Made by a program: the position numbers and the translations under genes. Positions 1 to 7,318 of a stretch of DNA of 24,128 bases are shown piece after piece (within the stretch, counting starts at the first letter, position 1; the number at the start of each line of letters is the position of its first letter). This DNA comes from Bacteroidota bacterium. GTDB taxonomy: Bacteria; Bacteroidota; Bacteroidia; Bacteroidales; B39-G9. The notes below the pieces were generated by a model, which saw nothing but the letters and a program-made list of their open reading frames with translations, was not told the DNA's origin and made no database searches. Location: NCBI GenBank assembly GCA_030592465.1, contig JAUVJB010000011.1:1-24128 (forward strand). The letters are read 5' to 3'.

Positions 1-58
1 CCAGATTTTAGAAATTTTTTACGTATTTGTGTATTAATTAAAAAGTTAGGAAAAACAC

Positions 59-514
59 GTGGATACATTAAGTTACAAAACGATATCAGCAAACAAAGCA
101 ACTGTGAAAAAATCATGGGTAATTGTTGATGCAAAAGATGAAGTATTAGGAAGATTGTCCTCAGTTGTAGCAATTCTTCTAAGAGGAAAACACAAACCGG
201 AATTTACACCTCATGTAGATTGTGGAGACAATGTTATAGTAATTAACGCTGACAAAATTAAGTTAACAGGAAACAAGTGGTCGGACAAGAAATATGTTCG
301 TTATACAGGTTACCCCGGAGGTCAGCGAATAACTAAAGCAAAAGATCTTATGGTAAAAAATCCCATTGCTATGGTTGAAAAAGCCATAACAGGAATGTTG
401 CCTAATAATAGATTAGGTAGAGATTTTTTTAGAAATTTATATGTATATCAGGGTGAAAAGCATAATCATGAGGCTCAAAAACCCGTAAAAATTAATATAA
501 ACTCAATTAAATAA
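59..514 (+). CDS. rplM: 50S ribosomal protein L13
   Basis: L13 is an early-assembling protein of the large ribosomal subunit that binds 23S rRNA. The 151-residue product carries the family landmarks: VLGRLSS near residues 30-36, LLRGKHKP, FTPHVDCGDNVIVINADKI (about 49-67), the YTGYPGGQR segment (about 82-90) and the GMLPNNRLG block (about 112-120). The N-terminus MDTLSYKTISANKATV is the form usual in Bacteroidetes, which supports the GTG start at 59 although no Shine-Dalgarno sequence precedes it. Only 5 bases separate its stop from rpsI, so the two are co-transcribed, the universal L13-S9 pairing. No exact TAnnTTTG box is visible in the 58 bases upstream, so its promoter may lie outside the window. 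Length is normal for the family. Very sure. Confidence 0.98.
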   Translation: MDTLSYKTISANKATVKKSWVIVDAKDEVLGRLSSVVAILLRGKHKPEFTPHVDCGDNVIVINADKIKLTGNKWSDKKYVRYTGYPGGQRITKAKDLMVKNPIAMVEKAITGMLPNNRLGRDFFRNLYVYQGEKHNHEAQKPVKININSIK

Positions 515-519
515 TCAGG

Positions 520-906
520 ATGGAAGTAATTACCGCTACCGGAAGAAGAAAATCTGCTATTGCACGGGTTTATTTATCACAAGGAACCGGAAAAATTGTT
601 GTGAATAAAAAAGATTATGCAACCCATTTTCCTATTTCTCAGTTACAATATGTAATTCAACAGCCTTTAACAGTGCTTAATTTAGCTGATAAATATGATG
701 TTAAGGCAAATTTAACAGGAGGAGGCGTAAAAGGACAAGCAGAAGCTTTAAGATTAGGTATTGCCAGAGCGTTAATAAAACTTGATGCTGAAAACAAACC
801 TGCATTAAAAGCAGAAGGCTTGGTTACAAGAGACCCTCGTCAAGTTGAGCGTAAAAAACCCGGACAGAAAAAGGCAAGAAAGAGATTTCAATTTAGTAAA
901 CGATAG
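520..906 (+). CDS. rpsI: 30S ribosomal protein S9
   Basis: S9 is a small-subunit protein whose C-terminal tail reaches the P-site tRNA anticodon stem. The 128-residue product shows the N-terminal ATGRRKSAIARVYL signature (about 6-19), the LTGGGVKGQAEALRLGIARAL core (about 65-85) and the basic C-terminal tail ending KKARKRFQFSKR, where the last Arg is the residue that contacts tRNA. The ATG start lies 6 bases after the rplM stop, so it is the second gene of an rplM-rpsI unit. A 101-base AT-rich spacer without an obvious terminator follows, so rpsB may be read from the same transcript. Full length and unremarkable. Confidence 0.98.
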   Translation: MEVITATGRRKSAIARVYLSQGTGKIVVNKKDYATHFPISQLQYVIQQPLTVLNLADKYDVKANLTGGGVKGQAEALRLGIARALIKLDAENKPALKAEGLVTRDPRQVERKKPGQKKARKRFQFSKR

Positions 907-1007
907 AAATTTTAATCTCAGTTTAGTATCTAAATTGTTAAGACTGTTATTTTATATAACGCTACTTAATGATTGATTTTTTAAGAATGTAAACTAAAAA
1001 AAATAAA

Positions 1008-1817
1008 ATGTCAAGAATAACTTTTCAAGAACTTTTAGATGCAGGTGCACATTTTGGTCATCTTAAAAGAAAATGGAACCCAAATATAGCTCCATACATT
1101 TTTATGGAACGTAATGGTATCCATATTATTGATTTACACAAAACCGTTGTAAAAATTGATGAAGCTGCTTCTGCTATGAGGCAAATTGCTAAATCAGGCA
1201 GAAAAATTTTATTTGTTGCAACAAAAAAACAAGCAAAAGACATCGTTGCTGAAAAAGTGAAACAAGTAAATATGCCATACATTACTGAGCGTTGGTCAGG
1301 CGGTATGTTAACGAACTTCCCAACTATTAGAAAGGCAGTAAAAAAAATGACATCAATTGATAAAATGGCTGTTGATGGTACTTTTAATCACCTTTCTAAA
1401 AGAGAAAAATTACAAGTACAGCGACAAAGAGCTAAGTTAGAAAAAAATTTAGGTAGTATCGCTGAGTTAACAAGATTGCCGGCAGCCTTGTTCGTTGTTG
1501 ATATTCAAAAAGAAAAAATTGCCGTTGCTGAAGCAACAAGATTAAAGATTCCTATTTTTGCTATTGTTGATACCAATTCAAATCCTAATTTAGTTGATTA
1601 TCCAATGCCTGCAAATGATGACGCTTCTAAATCTATTTCAATAATTTTAGATGCTCTTATCAATGCCGTTAAAGAAGGATTATCTGAAAGAAAAGCAGAA
1701 AAAGAAAAAGATGCAGCTTTAAAAGAGAAAAATTCTCAGAAAAAAGGTGAAAAAGATAAAGTTGCAGTTAAAAAAACCGGAGCAAGAAAATTTTCTGCAA
1801 AAAAAGAAAGGAAATAG
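1008..1817 (+). CDS. rpsB: 30S ribosomal protein S2
   Basis: S2 joins late in assembly of the 30S subunit and is needed to recruit S1 where S1 is present. The 269-residue product starts with the family signature (LLDAGAHFGHLKRKWNPNIAPYIF, about 9-32) and carries WSGGMLTNFPTIRKAV (about 96-111) and the second signature, PIFAIVDTNSNPNLVDYPMPANDD (about 182-205). Residues after about 225 form a long Lys/Glu-rich, probably disordered tail (KAEKEKDAALKEKN...), longer than in E. coli (241 residues) and of a kind often seen in Bacteroidetes S2. It is followed by tsf, the standard rpsB-tsf order, but across an unusually long, repeat-bearing spacer (1818-2045). Confidence 0.97.
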   Translation: MSRITFQELLDAGAHFGHLKRKWNPNIAPYIFMERNGIHIIDLHKTVVKIDEAASAMRQIAKSGRKILFVATKKQAKDIVAEKVKQVNMPYITERWSGGMLTNFPTIRKAVKKMTSIDKMAVDGTFNHLSKREKLQVQRQRAKLEKNLGSIAELTRLPAALFVVDIQKEKIAVAEATRLKIPIFAIVDTNSNPNLVDYPMPANDDASKSISIILDALINAVKEGLSERKAEKEKDAALKEKNSQKKGEKDKVAVKKTGARKFSAKKERK

Positions 1818-1835
1818 TGTTTGAAAGTCGTATTT

Positions 1836-1875
1836 ATCCGTCAGCTGGCGGACACGTGTCTGACTACTGGCGGAT
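1836..1875. repeat. Composite palindromic repeat between rpsB and tsf
   Basis: Outer arms 1836-1844 (ATCCGTCAG) and 1867-1875 (CTGGCGGAT) pair over 9 positions with one G-T wobble. Inside lie CAGCTGGCGG (1842-1851) and the perfect 10-base palindrome GACACGTGTC (1851-1860). The right arm, read on the minus strand, is ATCCGCCAGTAGTC, identical over 14 bases to 20109-20122. The left half shares CAGCTGGCGGA with the perfect palindromes at 16295 and 16407. This is a dispersed REP-like element rather than a gene part. There is no T-run, so it does not look like a terminator. Confidence 0.75.
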
Positions 1876-1964
1876 GAAAAGAAAAAACACACGACTTGTA
1901 GTGTATATGAAATTTTTTTGTAATAAGCCCTATTGTTGATAGTGCAAAATAAAAACCGGTTTAG

Positions 1965-1980
1965 TCCCGAATACTCGGGA
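1965..1980. repeat. Small TCCCGA/TCGGGA hairpin repeat
   Basis: TCCCGA (1965-1970) and TCGGGA (1975-1980) pair perfectly around a four-base loop. The same core (AGTCCCG...CGGGATT, either strand) recurs at 20426-20446, and a related ATCCCGC/GCGGGAT hairpin lies at 20287-20303. This is a second repeat family inside the rpsB-tsf spacer. No T-run follows, so it is unlikely to be an intrinsic terminator, though it could fold in the mRNA upstream of tsf. Confidence 0.6.
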
Positions 1981-2045
1981 TTGTTTCCCAACCCATTAGA
2001 GTTTTTTTTACAGATAATAAATAATAATCTAATTTTTAAAAAGTT

Positions 2046-2873
2046 ATGCAAATAAAAGCAGTTGATGTTGCGAAATTAAGAAAAGTAACCGGCGCAGGAA
2101 TGATGGATTGTAAAAAAGCCCTTCAAGAAGCAGAGGGTGATTTTAATAAAGCAATTGAAATTATTAGAGAAAAAGGTAAGGCTATTGCAAACAAAAGAGC
2201 CGATAGAGAAGCTACAGAGGGAGTTGTTATATCTAAAGTTGATGATAATGCAAAAACCGGTGCAATGATTGTTCTTAATTGTGAAACTGATTTTGTTGCC
2301 AAAAATGAAGATTTTATTGCTTTTGCTCAATCAATTCTTGGTGTTGCTGTTAACGAAACCCCCAAAGATTTAAATGCTTTAAAAGAATTAAAAATTGACG
2401 GCAAAATTATTGCAGATGCAGTTGTTGAGCAAATGGGGATTATTGGAGAAAAGATTGATTTGTCGTATTATGAAAAAATAACAGCAGAAAATGTTGTTGC
2501 TTACATTCATCAGGGAAACCGCCTATCAACAATTGTTGGTTTCAACAAATCTGACATTGAAAAACAAGTTGCTAAAGATGTTGCTATGCAAGTTGCGGCT
2601 ATGGATCCTATTTCAATTGATAAAGACGATGTTTCTCAAGATGTTGTTGATGAGGAATTAAAAATTGCTCGTGAAAAGGCTCGTTTAGAAGGCAAACCTG
2701 AAAACATGCTTGATAAAATCGCAATGGGACGTCTTGGCAAATTTTTTAAAGAAAGCACATTGTTAAACCAAGCATTTATTAAAGATTCAAAAAAATCTGT
2801 TAAACAATATTTACAAGAAAGCAAAAATGATTTAACAGTAACAGTATTTAAACGATTTACGTTAAATATATAA
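2046..2873 (+). CDS. tsf: Translation elongation factor Ts
   Basis: EF-Ts catalyses GDP release from EF-Tu so that EF-Tu can be reloaded with GTP. The 275-residue protein has the N-terminal UBA-like domain with the signature KLRKVTGAGMMDCKKALQEAEGD (about 10-32). A conserved segment GAMIVLNCETDFVAKNEDF (about 72-90), which contains the TDFV motif that intrudes into EF-Tu, and dimerisation core subdomains follow. The ATG at 2046 precedes the typical start MQIKAVDVAKLRKVTGAGMMDC. It follows rpsB by 228 bases and is closed by a strong terminator at 2893-2925. Length matches Bacteroidetes EF-Ts. Confidence 0.97.
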   Translation: MQIKAVDVAKLRKVTGAGMMDCKKALQEAEGDFNKAIEIIREKGKAIANKRADREATEGVVISKVDDNAKTGAMIVLNCETDFVAKNEDFIAFAQSILGVAVNETPKDLNALKELKIDGKIIADAVVEQMGIIGEKIDLSYYEKITAENVVAYIHQGNRLSTIVGFNKSDIEKQVAKDVAMQVAAMDPISIDKDDVSQDVVDEELKIAREKARLEGKPENMLDKIAMGRLGKFFKESTLLNQAFIKDSKKSVKQYLQESKNDLTVTVFKRFTLNI

Positions 2874-2892
2874 ACGTTATTAAAATATTTTG

Positions 2893-2925
2893 AAAAAAAA
2901 AGAGAGCATTTGCTCTCTTTTTTTG
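2893..2925 (+). terminator. Intrinsic terminator after tsf
   Basis: AGAGAGCA (2901-2908) and TGCTCTCT (2911-2918) form a perfect stem with a two-base loop, which will open to four or more. The stem is flanked by an A-run before and a T-run after (2919-2924). The A/T flanks also extend the stem, so it could work on both strands, but only the + strand has a gene ending here. It closes the ribosomal-protein/EF-Ts unit. Confidence 0.9.
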
Positions 2926-3017
2926 TTTTTATACTTTTATTTTATGATTTTTGTTTAAAATTAAATATTTCTTATAAAATTTGAGATTCGGAAGATAACC
3001 AAATTTTTTATTTAATT

Positions 3018-3042
3018 TTTCCAAAGTTTCAAACTTTGGAAA
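3018..3042. repeat. Perfect hairpin with 1-nt centre in pyrH leader
   Basis: TTTCCAAAGTTT (3018-3029) is followed by a single C and its exact reverse complement (3031-3042), so 25 bases form a perfect palindrome. In RNA the central bases would open to a small loop. It ends 32 bases before the pyrH ATG. A hairpin of the same design (15-bp arms, one-base centre) lies at 22064-22094, 38 bases before the likely M1 aminopeptidase start. No T-run follows, so it is not a standard terminator. Confidence 0.75.
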
Positions 3043-3074
3043 GGTGTTTCTAAAAAATATAAAAACACAAAAAC

Positions 3075-3782
3075 ATGAAATATAAACGAATATTATTAAA
3101 GCTTAGTGGCGAATCTTTAATGGGAGAAAACAATTATGGCATTGAAACAGAAAAATTAATTGATTTTGCATCTCAAATAAAAGAAATTAACGACTTGGGA
3201 ATTCAAGTGGCAATTGTTATTGGCGGCGGAAATATTTTTAGAGGATTAAAAGGAGCAGATAAGGGCTTTGATAGAGTAAAAGGAGATTATATGGGTATGC
3301 TTGCGACTGTTATTAACGGGTTAGCTCTGCAATCAACTCTTGAAAGTCTGAATCAACCCACAAAACTGTTTACTTCTATTAAGATGGAGCCTGTTGCCGA
3401 AGCTTTTAGCAAACCCAAGGCTGTTGATGCTTTAAACAATAATAATGTAATTATTTTTTCCGGAGGAACAGGCAATCCTTATTTTACCACAGACACAGCA
3501 TCTTCGCTTCGGGCAATAGAGATTGAAGCCGATGTTTTGCTTAAAGGAACACGAGTTGATGGTGTTTATTCTGCTGATCCCGAAAAGGATAAGTCTGCTG
3601 TTAAATTTAACGAAATAACTTTTGATGAGGTATATTCAAAAAACTTAAAAGTTATGGATTTAACATCTTTTACAATGTGTAAAGAAAATAATATGCCGGT
3701 CTTAGTTTTTAATATGAACACTAAAGGAAACTTAAAAAAAATAATTTTAGGTGAAAATATTGGTACATTAGTGAAGAATTGA
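3075..3782 (+). CDS. pyrH: UMP kinase (uridylate kinase)
   Basis: This enzyme phosphorylates UMP to UDP with ATP in pyrimidine nucleotide synthesis. The 235-residue sequence belongs to the amino-acid-kinase fold family: KRILLKLSGESLMG at 4-17, the IGGGNIFRG glycine loop (about 49-57), the DYMGMLATVINGLALQ helix (about 71-86), SGGTGNPYFTTDTASSLRAIE (about 129-149) and GVYSADPEKD (about 162-171). All are diagnostic of bacterial UMP kinase, which is a hexamer and unrelated to eukaryotic UMP kinases. The ATG start gives the usual MKYKRILLKLSGESL. Only 34 bases separate it from frr, the common pyrH-frr operon. Its leader holds the hairpin at 3018-3042. Confidence 0.97.
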   Translation: MKYKRILLKLSGESLMGENNYGIETEKLIDFASQIKEINDLGIQVAIVIGGGNIFRGLKGADKGFDRVKGDYMGMLATVINGLALQSTLESLNQPTKLFTSIKMEPVAEAFSKPKAVDALNNNNVIIFSGGTGNPYFTTDTASSLRAIEIEADVLLKGTRVDGVYSADPEKDKSAVKFNEITFDEVYSKNLKVMDLTSFTMCKENNMPVLVFNMNTKGNLKKIILGENIGTLVKN

Positions 3783-3816
3783 TATATTTACTTGATTTTT
3801 ATAAAACTATTCAAAA

Positions 3817-4380
3817 ATGGAAGAAGAAGTTCAATTATATCTTGATGATGCAAAGGAAAGAATGCAAAAGTCCTTAGAGCATTTAATAACAGAATTGTCT
3901 AAAATTCGTGCCGGAAAAGCAACACCAAGTATTCTCGATGTTGTTTCCGTTGATTATTACGGCACACTTACACCGTTAAGCAAAATTTCAAATATTAATA
4001 CTCCGGATGCAAGAACTATCAAGGTTCAGCCATGGGAAAAAAACATGATAGAACCTATTGAAAAAGCCATTATGAAAGCAAATATTGGACTTAATCCATC
4101 TAATAACGGAGAGGTTGTTATTGTTAATATCCCTGTTTTAACCGAAGAAAGAAGAATAAATTTAGCGAAACAGGTGAAAGCAGAAGGAGAAAATGCGAAA
4201 GTTTCTATTCGTAGTATTCGTCGAGACATTAATGAAGAATTGAAAAAAATGCAAAAAGACGGATTGTCCGAAGACCTTAAAAAAGATGCCGAAAATGATA
4301 TCCAAAAATTAACAGATTCTTACAATGAGTTAATCCAAAAGTATCTTGACAAAAAGGAAAAAGATATTATGACAATATAA
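3817..4380 (+). CDS. frr: Ribosome recycling factor
   Basis: RRF splits post-termination ribosomes together with EF-G. The 187-residue protein is full length. It has the N-terminal helix AKERMQKSLEHLITELSKIRAGKATPSILDVVSVDYYG (about 13-49), the TPLSKISNINTPDARTIKVQPWEKNMIEPIEKAI segment (about 52-85), and the C-terminal helical part with LTEERRINLAKQVKAEGENAKVSIRSIRRD (about 108-137). The start is ATG in an A-rich context with no Shine-Dalgarno, as usual in this phylum. It is the second gene of pyrH-frr and is closed by the terminator at 4434-4469. Confidence 0.97.
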   Translation: MEEEVQLYLDDAKERMQKSLEHLITELSKIRAGKATPSILDVVSVDYYGTLTPLSKISNINTPDARTIKVQPWEKNMIEPIEKAIMKANIGLNPSNNGEVVIVNIPVLTEERRINLAKQVKAEGENAKVSIRSIRRDINEELKKMQKDGLSEDLKKDAENDIQKLTDSYNELIQKYLDKKEKDIMTI

Positions 4381-4433
4381 ATGTTGTAACTTGAGTGTTA
4401 TTTTAATATTTACTGATGATTGATATGAAAATT

Positions 4434-4469
4434 TTAAAACCGCCGGACTTACAAGTTTGGCGGTTTTTT
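4434..4469. terminator. Bidirectional-looking terminator after frr
   Basis: AAAACCGCC (4436-4444) pairs with GGCGGTTTT (4459-4467), with a further inner ACTT/AAGT pairing. A T-run follows on the + strand, and on the - strand the same stem is followed by TTTT. On the + strand it ends pyrH-frr. On the - strand it directly abuts the TAA of the short reading-frame tail at 4468-4536, which suggests it once served two convergent genes. Confidence 0.85.
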
Positions 4470-4536
4470 ATTGCTGTTTGAAAATATCAAGAGCCATTTG
4501 TGTAGAAAACAACATTTTTTCTTCGCTATCGTTAGT
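4468..4536 (-). pseudogene. Possible tail of a lost minus-strand gene
   Basis: Reading the minus strand, 22 sense codons (TNDSEEKMLFSTQMALDIFKQQ) run from a TAA at 4537-4539 to a TAA at 4468-4470. The latter directly abuts the hairpin terminator. The composition looks like a real amphipathic protein end rather than AT-rich noise, and the stop-plus-terminator arrangement is that of a gene end. The upstream part is replaced by repeat-like DNA (hairpin at 4555-4569). I do not recognise the protein. It could be a gene remnant, a tiny ORF with an internal ATG at 4513-4515, or chance. Confidence 0.3.
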
Positions 4537-4799
4537 TTACAATTTTTGTTTGTCCTCGTTTGTAACGAGTGTTTGTTAATAAAATAAATAAAGTTGTTTT
4601 CGGTAAATGCCGACCGACAAGCAATCACAATTTATGAGTTTGCGAAATAAATTGAGTTTATTGTTTGCGATTCGATGTTATTATTGTTTAAGGCCTTCGG
4701 ATTATTTCTTTAAATAAAGAATTCTTATTTTCCAAAAAAAAACAGAATCAAGTAATACCGATTGAAAAACCTTGCGATTTTGGAATGAGTAAATGAAAA
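4471..4799. other. Gene-poor AT-rich spacer with hairpins
   Basis: No supportable complete gene lies between frr and the receptor gene at 4893. Visible structure includes a CTCGTT-TGT-AACGAG hairpin (4555-4569) flanked by TTTGT-rich sequence, of a REP-like type, and an 8-base inverted repeat CAATTTAT/ATAAATTG around 4628-4655. The stretch also holds the gene-tail-like frame at 4468-4536. It looks like decayed or repeat-invaded intergenic DNA. Confidence 0.5.
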
Positions 4800-4832
4800 A
4801 ACACCGTGCATTTGAAAATACACGGTGTTCTT
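4796..4832 (-). terminator. Terminator for the receptor gene
   Basis: ACACCGTG (4801-4808) and CACGGTGT (4821-4828) form a perfect 8-bp stem, extended by AA/TT, around a 12-base loop. Read on the minus strand it lies 61 bases after the stop of the receptor gene (4893) and is followed by TTTTTT, as expected for an intrinsic terminator. Confidence 0.85.
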
Positions 4833-4892
4833 ATATCATTCTTATAATCAATATAATTTATTGCTTCAAGATAAGTGTTGCTATAAGAATTA

Positions 4893-7244
4893 TCAAAATT
4901 GAATTTTATAACTTAAATAAGGAAATATAATAGTTAAGCCATAAGGTTCAACAGAATTTGTTTTGTAATTAAAGGCGTGACCAAACGATTCTTCCTGCAG
5001 TAAAAGATTTTTTGCCTGCAGAATAAGTGATTGGGAATATCCATGTTTGTTTATGGTATAGTTAACAGAAAAATCGACAAAATAATTTGTTGGTAATTGG
5101 TTTTCGTAAATTTTTGAATAGTCGTAAACAACATATTTATACTGTTCTGATTTTTCGTAGTTTAACGGTGATTGCCTTTTGCCTCCAATAATTGTTAATT
5201 TGCCGTTGAATCCAAAAGTGTTGTTGTTTTTGGTTTGCCATTCTTTACCTGACAAAACATTGAACACAAAGTTTTGATTATACCTTGTGTTTCGCACGAC
5301 ACCATCTCCTCCTTTATACTTTGAATCATAAACGGAAGCTGTAATCATATAATAAAATCCCTTGTCAAGAAATTGTTCGAGAGTTAAGTCAAGTCCGATA
5401 TTTTTGCCTGTTCCTTTATTTGTTAACTGCTTTGTAAAAAATGTTTCGCTGTCATAATTTAACATTGAAAACGAACTGTCTGAAATTACAGGAACATCAT
5501 ATAAATATTGATAATATGGCTCAAGCCTTAAATGTGTTTTTTTGCCGAACTTAATATCATATCCCAACACAAAATGATGCGCTTTTGTGATATTCAGAGA
5601 AGAGTTTTGTCTTTCAAAAGTATTTCCAACAGGGACTTCTGTTAAGTAAATTCTAAGAGGTTCAATTCTGCTGTGTTTTCCGTAAGCAAAACTTAATGTC
5701 TGCTTGTTAGTAAATTTCCAGTTTAGTCCTAGTCTTGGTTCTAAAATTATTTCATTATTGATATTGAAATTCATAACATGAATTCCCGTATTAATATTTA
5801 AGTTCTCTTTCAAATAGTATTTCGACTGCGAATAAAATTGATAACTATTTGCTTGTCCCGTGCTATTTACAAAAAAATCGGCAACATTATTTTCCGCAAT
5901 GTTTGTGTTGTTTTCAACATTAAAAATATATGATAAACGGCTAATTACAAATCCTGTTCTGTTTGTGTGCCGGCTATTAAATTTGTGATTTATATATGAA
6001 GCGAATGATAAATTTGAATTAAGCTCATTCTGATTTGTTACAGGAACTTCTTGTAAATCCATTCTGTAATATACATTTTTATTGATGTATTCGGTTTCAG
6101 AAAAAGATGCTGAAGTAAACAGATATGTTTTATTGTTTAATATTTTTTTATTATTAATACCCGAAGCTGTCAGCTTATATGAAATATCATATTCAAAACT
6201 TTCCATATTGGTTTCCCATTTTGTAGTATCTTTATCTAAAACATTTGCAATATTTCCCATTCCGTTTATGCTCCAAAAAGAAAAAACCCCGTATTTTTTT
6301 GTCGGGAAATTAAATTTTAATGACAAGTCAGAGTATGTTGGCAAGCCTGTTACTTGTGGCATCAAATCTTGTAAAAGGCCTATGGTTGAATATCTATAAT
6401 TAATTAAATAAGATGAACGTTTTCCTTTTCGGAAAGGTCCTTCAAGAGAAAAATCAATACCCATTGAACCAATCTGAAAAGCATATTCCTTTTTGTCAAC
6501 ATTTCCTGTGCGCAGTTTCATGTCAAACACCCCGGATAATGCATTGCCATATTCTGCGGGAAAAGCTCCTGTTAAGAAATCGGAATTTGCCAACATGTTA
6601 TTACTAAACATTGTACTTACTCCTCCTCCGGAAAACATTCCTGCAAGGTGATTTGGTGCAGGAATTTCTATTGCTTCCAATCTCCACAGAATACCTTTTG
6701 CAGCATTTCCTCTAATAACAATTTCATTATTGTCAACAGTGCTTGGTGTTACTCCTGCATAAGAGCTTGCTAAACGCGAAGGGTCATCCATTCCTCCGGC
6801 AAAACGCTGAGCATCTTCAACAGAGAATGTGCGTGCCGATAAAGTTGCCATCTTGTTTAATGCTTCTTCTTTGTTTGTATTGGCTTTTATTACTACCTCG
6901 TCTAATTTTGAGAAAGATTCTTTTAACTCAATGTTTAGAGAAATTTCTTTTCCTGAGTTTACAGGCAGGTCAGAAATGTATCTGTCTTCATAACCGACAA
7001 AACTTATTTTTAAAGAGATTCTGCCGACAGGCACATTGTCCAATCTAAAATTTCCATCATTATCAGAAATTGTTCCTCTTAATGGCTTAGAGTTTATAAT
7101 AACTATTGTTGCTCCAGGCAAGCTGATTTGACTTTCGTTGTCAACAACCATCCCTTTTATTGTTTGTGTTAGCTCTTGTGCTTGTGTTGTATTAAATAAA
7201 ACAAACACTGTGGCAAATAGAATAAAAATTATTTTTTTCTTCAT
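4893..7244 (-). CDS. TonB-dependent receptor-type outer-membrane protein
   Basis: This is a predicted outer-membrane beta-barrel that imports or recognises an unknown ligand. I choose the ATG at 7244 (783 residues) because it begins a clean signal peptide, MKKKIIFILFATVFVLF...AQAQ-type (about 1-23). An upstream in-frame ATG would add 18 residues that spoil the signal and sit over the promoter box. After the signal comes a carboxypeptidase-regulatory-like domain (IKGMVVDNESQISLPGATIVI to about residue 120), then a plug-like region with DDPSRLASSYAGV, EIVIRGNAAKGILWRLEAIEIPAPNHLAG and the GAFPAEYGNALSGVFDMKLR motif. A long beta-barrel follows, ending in the aromatic residue of YLSYKIQF. No SusD partner, STN domain or TonB gene is adjacent, so it is not a SusCD pair. 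It is divergent from a PAS-LuxR regulator that may control it. Ligand unknown. Confidence 0.88.
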   Translation of the reverse strand: MKKKIIFILFATVFVLFNTTQAQELTQTIKGMVVDNESQISLPGATIVIINSKPLRGTISDNDGNFRLDNVPVGRISLKISFVGYEDRYISDLPVNSGKEISLNIELKESFSKLDEVVIKANTNKEEALNKMATLSARTFSVEDAQRFAGGMDDPSRLASSYAGVTPSTVDNNEIVIRGNAAKGILWRLEAIEIPAPNHLAGMFSGGGVSTMFSNNMLANSDFLTGAFPAEYGNALSGVFDMKLRTGNVDKKEYAFQIGSMGIDFSLEGPFRKGKRSSYLINYRYSTIGLLQDLMPQVTGLPTYSDLSLKFNFPTKKYGVFSFWSINGMGNIANVLDKDTTKWETNMESFEYDISYKLTASGINNKKILNNKTYLFTSASFSETEYINKNVYYRMDLQEVPVTNQNELNSNLSFASYINHKFNSRHTNRTGFVISRLSYIFNVENNTNIAENNVADFFVNSTGQANSYQFYSQSKYYLKENLNINTGIHVMNFNINNEIILEPRLGLNWKFTNKQTLSFAYGKHSRIEPLRIYLTEVPVGNTFERQNSSLNITKAHHFVLGYDIKFGKKTHLRLEPYYQYLYDVPVISDSSFSMLNYDSETFFTKQLTNKGTGKNIGLDLTLEQFLDKGFYYMITASVYDSKYKGGDGVVRNTRYNQNFVFNVLSGKEWQTKNNNTFGFNGKLTIIGGKRQSPLNYEKSEQYKYVVYDYSKIYENQLPTNYFVDFSVNYTINKHGYSQSLILQAKNLLLQEESFGHAFNYKTNSVEPYGLTIIFPYLSYKIQF

Positions 7245-7259
7245 TGCATATATATTAAT

Positions 7260-7275
7260 TAACTTTGCAAAGATA
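7260..7275. promoter_or_regulatory. Head-to-head -7 boxes (TAnnTTTGCAAAnnTA)
   Basis: TAACTTTG on the + strand (7260-7267) directly abuts the minus-strand TATCTTTG, giving the 16-base palindrome-like TAACTTTGCAAAGATA. The + strand box would start the LuxR-family gene at 7319 with a leader of about 45 bases. Its -33 region is only T-rich, so the + promoter is less certain than the minus one. A second such palindrome lies at 21348-21363. Confidence 0.5.
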
Positions 7276-7299
7276 AGAGGGATATAAGTACACATCAAT
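7268..7299 (-). promoter_or_regulatory. Promoter of the receptor gene
   Basis: On the minus strand TATCTTTG (plus 7268-7275) matches the Bacteroidetes -7 consensus TAnnTTTG exactly. ATTG (plus 7296-7299) lies 20 bases upstream of it, where a -33 TTTG-like element is expected. The predicted transcript would start about 20 bases before the ATG at 7244, which supports that start over the upstream ATG at 7298. Confidence 0.7.
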
Positions 7300-7318
7300 A
7301 CTGATAAATCATTATTTT

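Noticed and set aside
20..35. Promoter for rplM in the first 58 bases
   Set aside because: A TATTTG is present near 26-31 but without the TAnn spacing of the consensus, so the true promoter is more likely upstream of the window.
1719..2051. A 110-codon minus-strand frame over the end of rpsB and the spacer
   Set aside because: It overlaps rpsB antisense and the repeats; low-complexity, Phe/Ser/Cys-rich composition, no recognisable domain.
6082..6607. Open frames antiparallel to the receptor gene (also around 6743-7048)
   Set aside because: They have no family features and lie opposite a well-supported coding frame, so they are shadows.
7245..7298. Longer form of the receptor protein from the ATG at 7298
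   Set aside because: It would place the start upstream of the promoter box at 7268-7275 and bury the signal peptide behind 18 residues.
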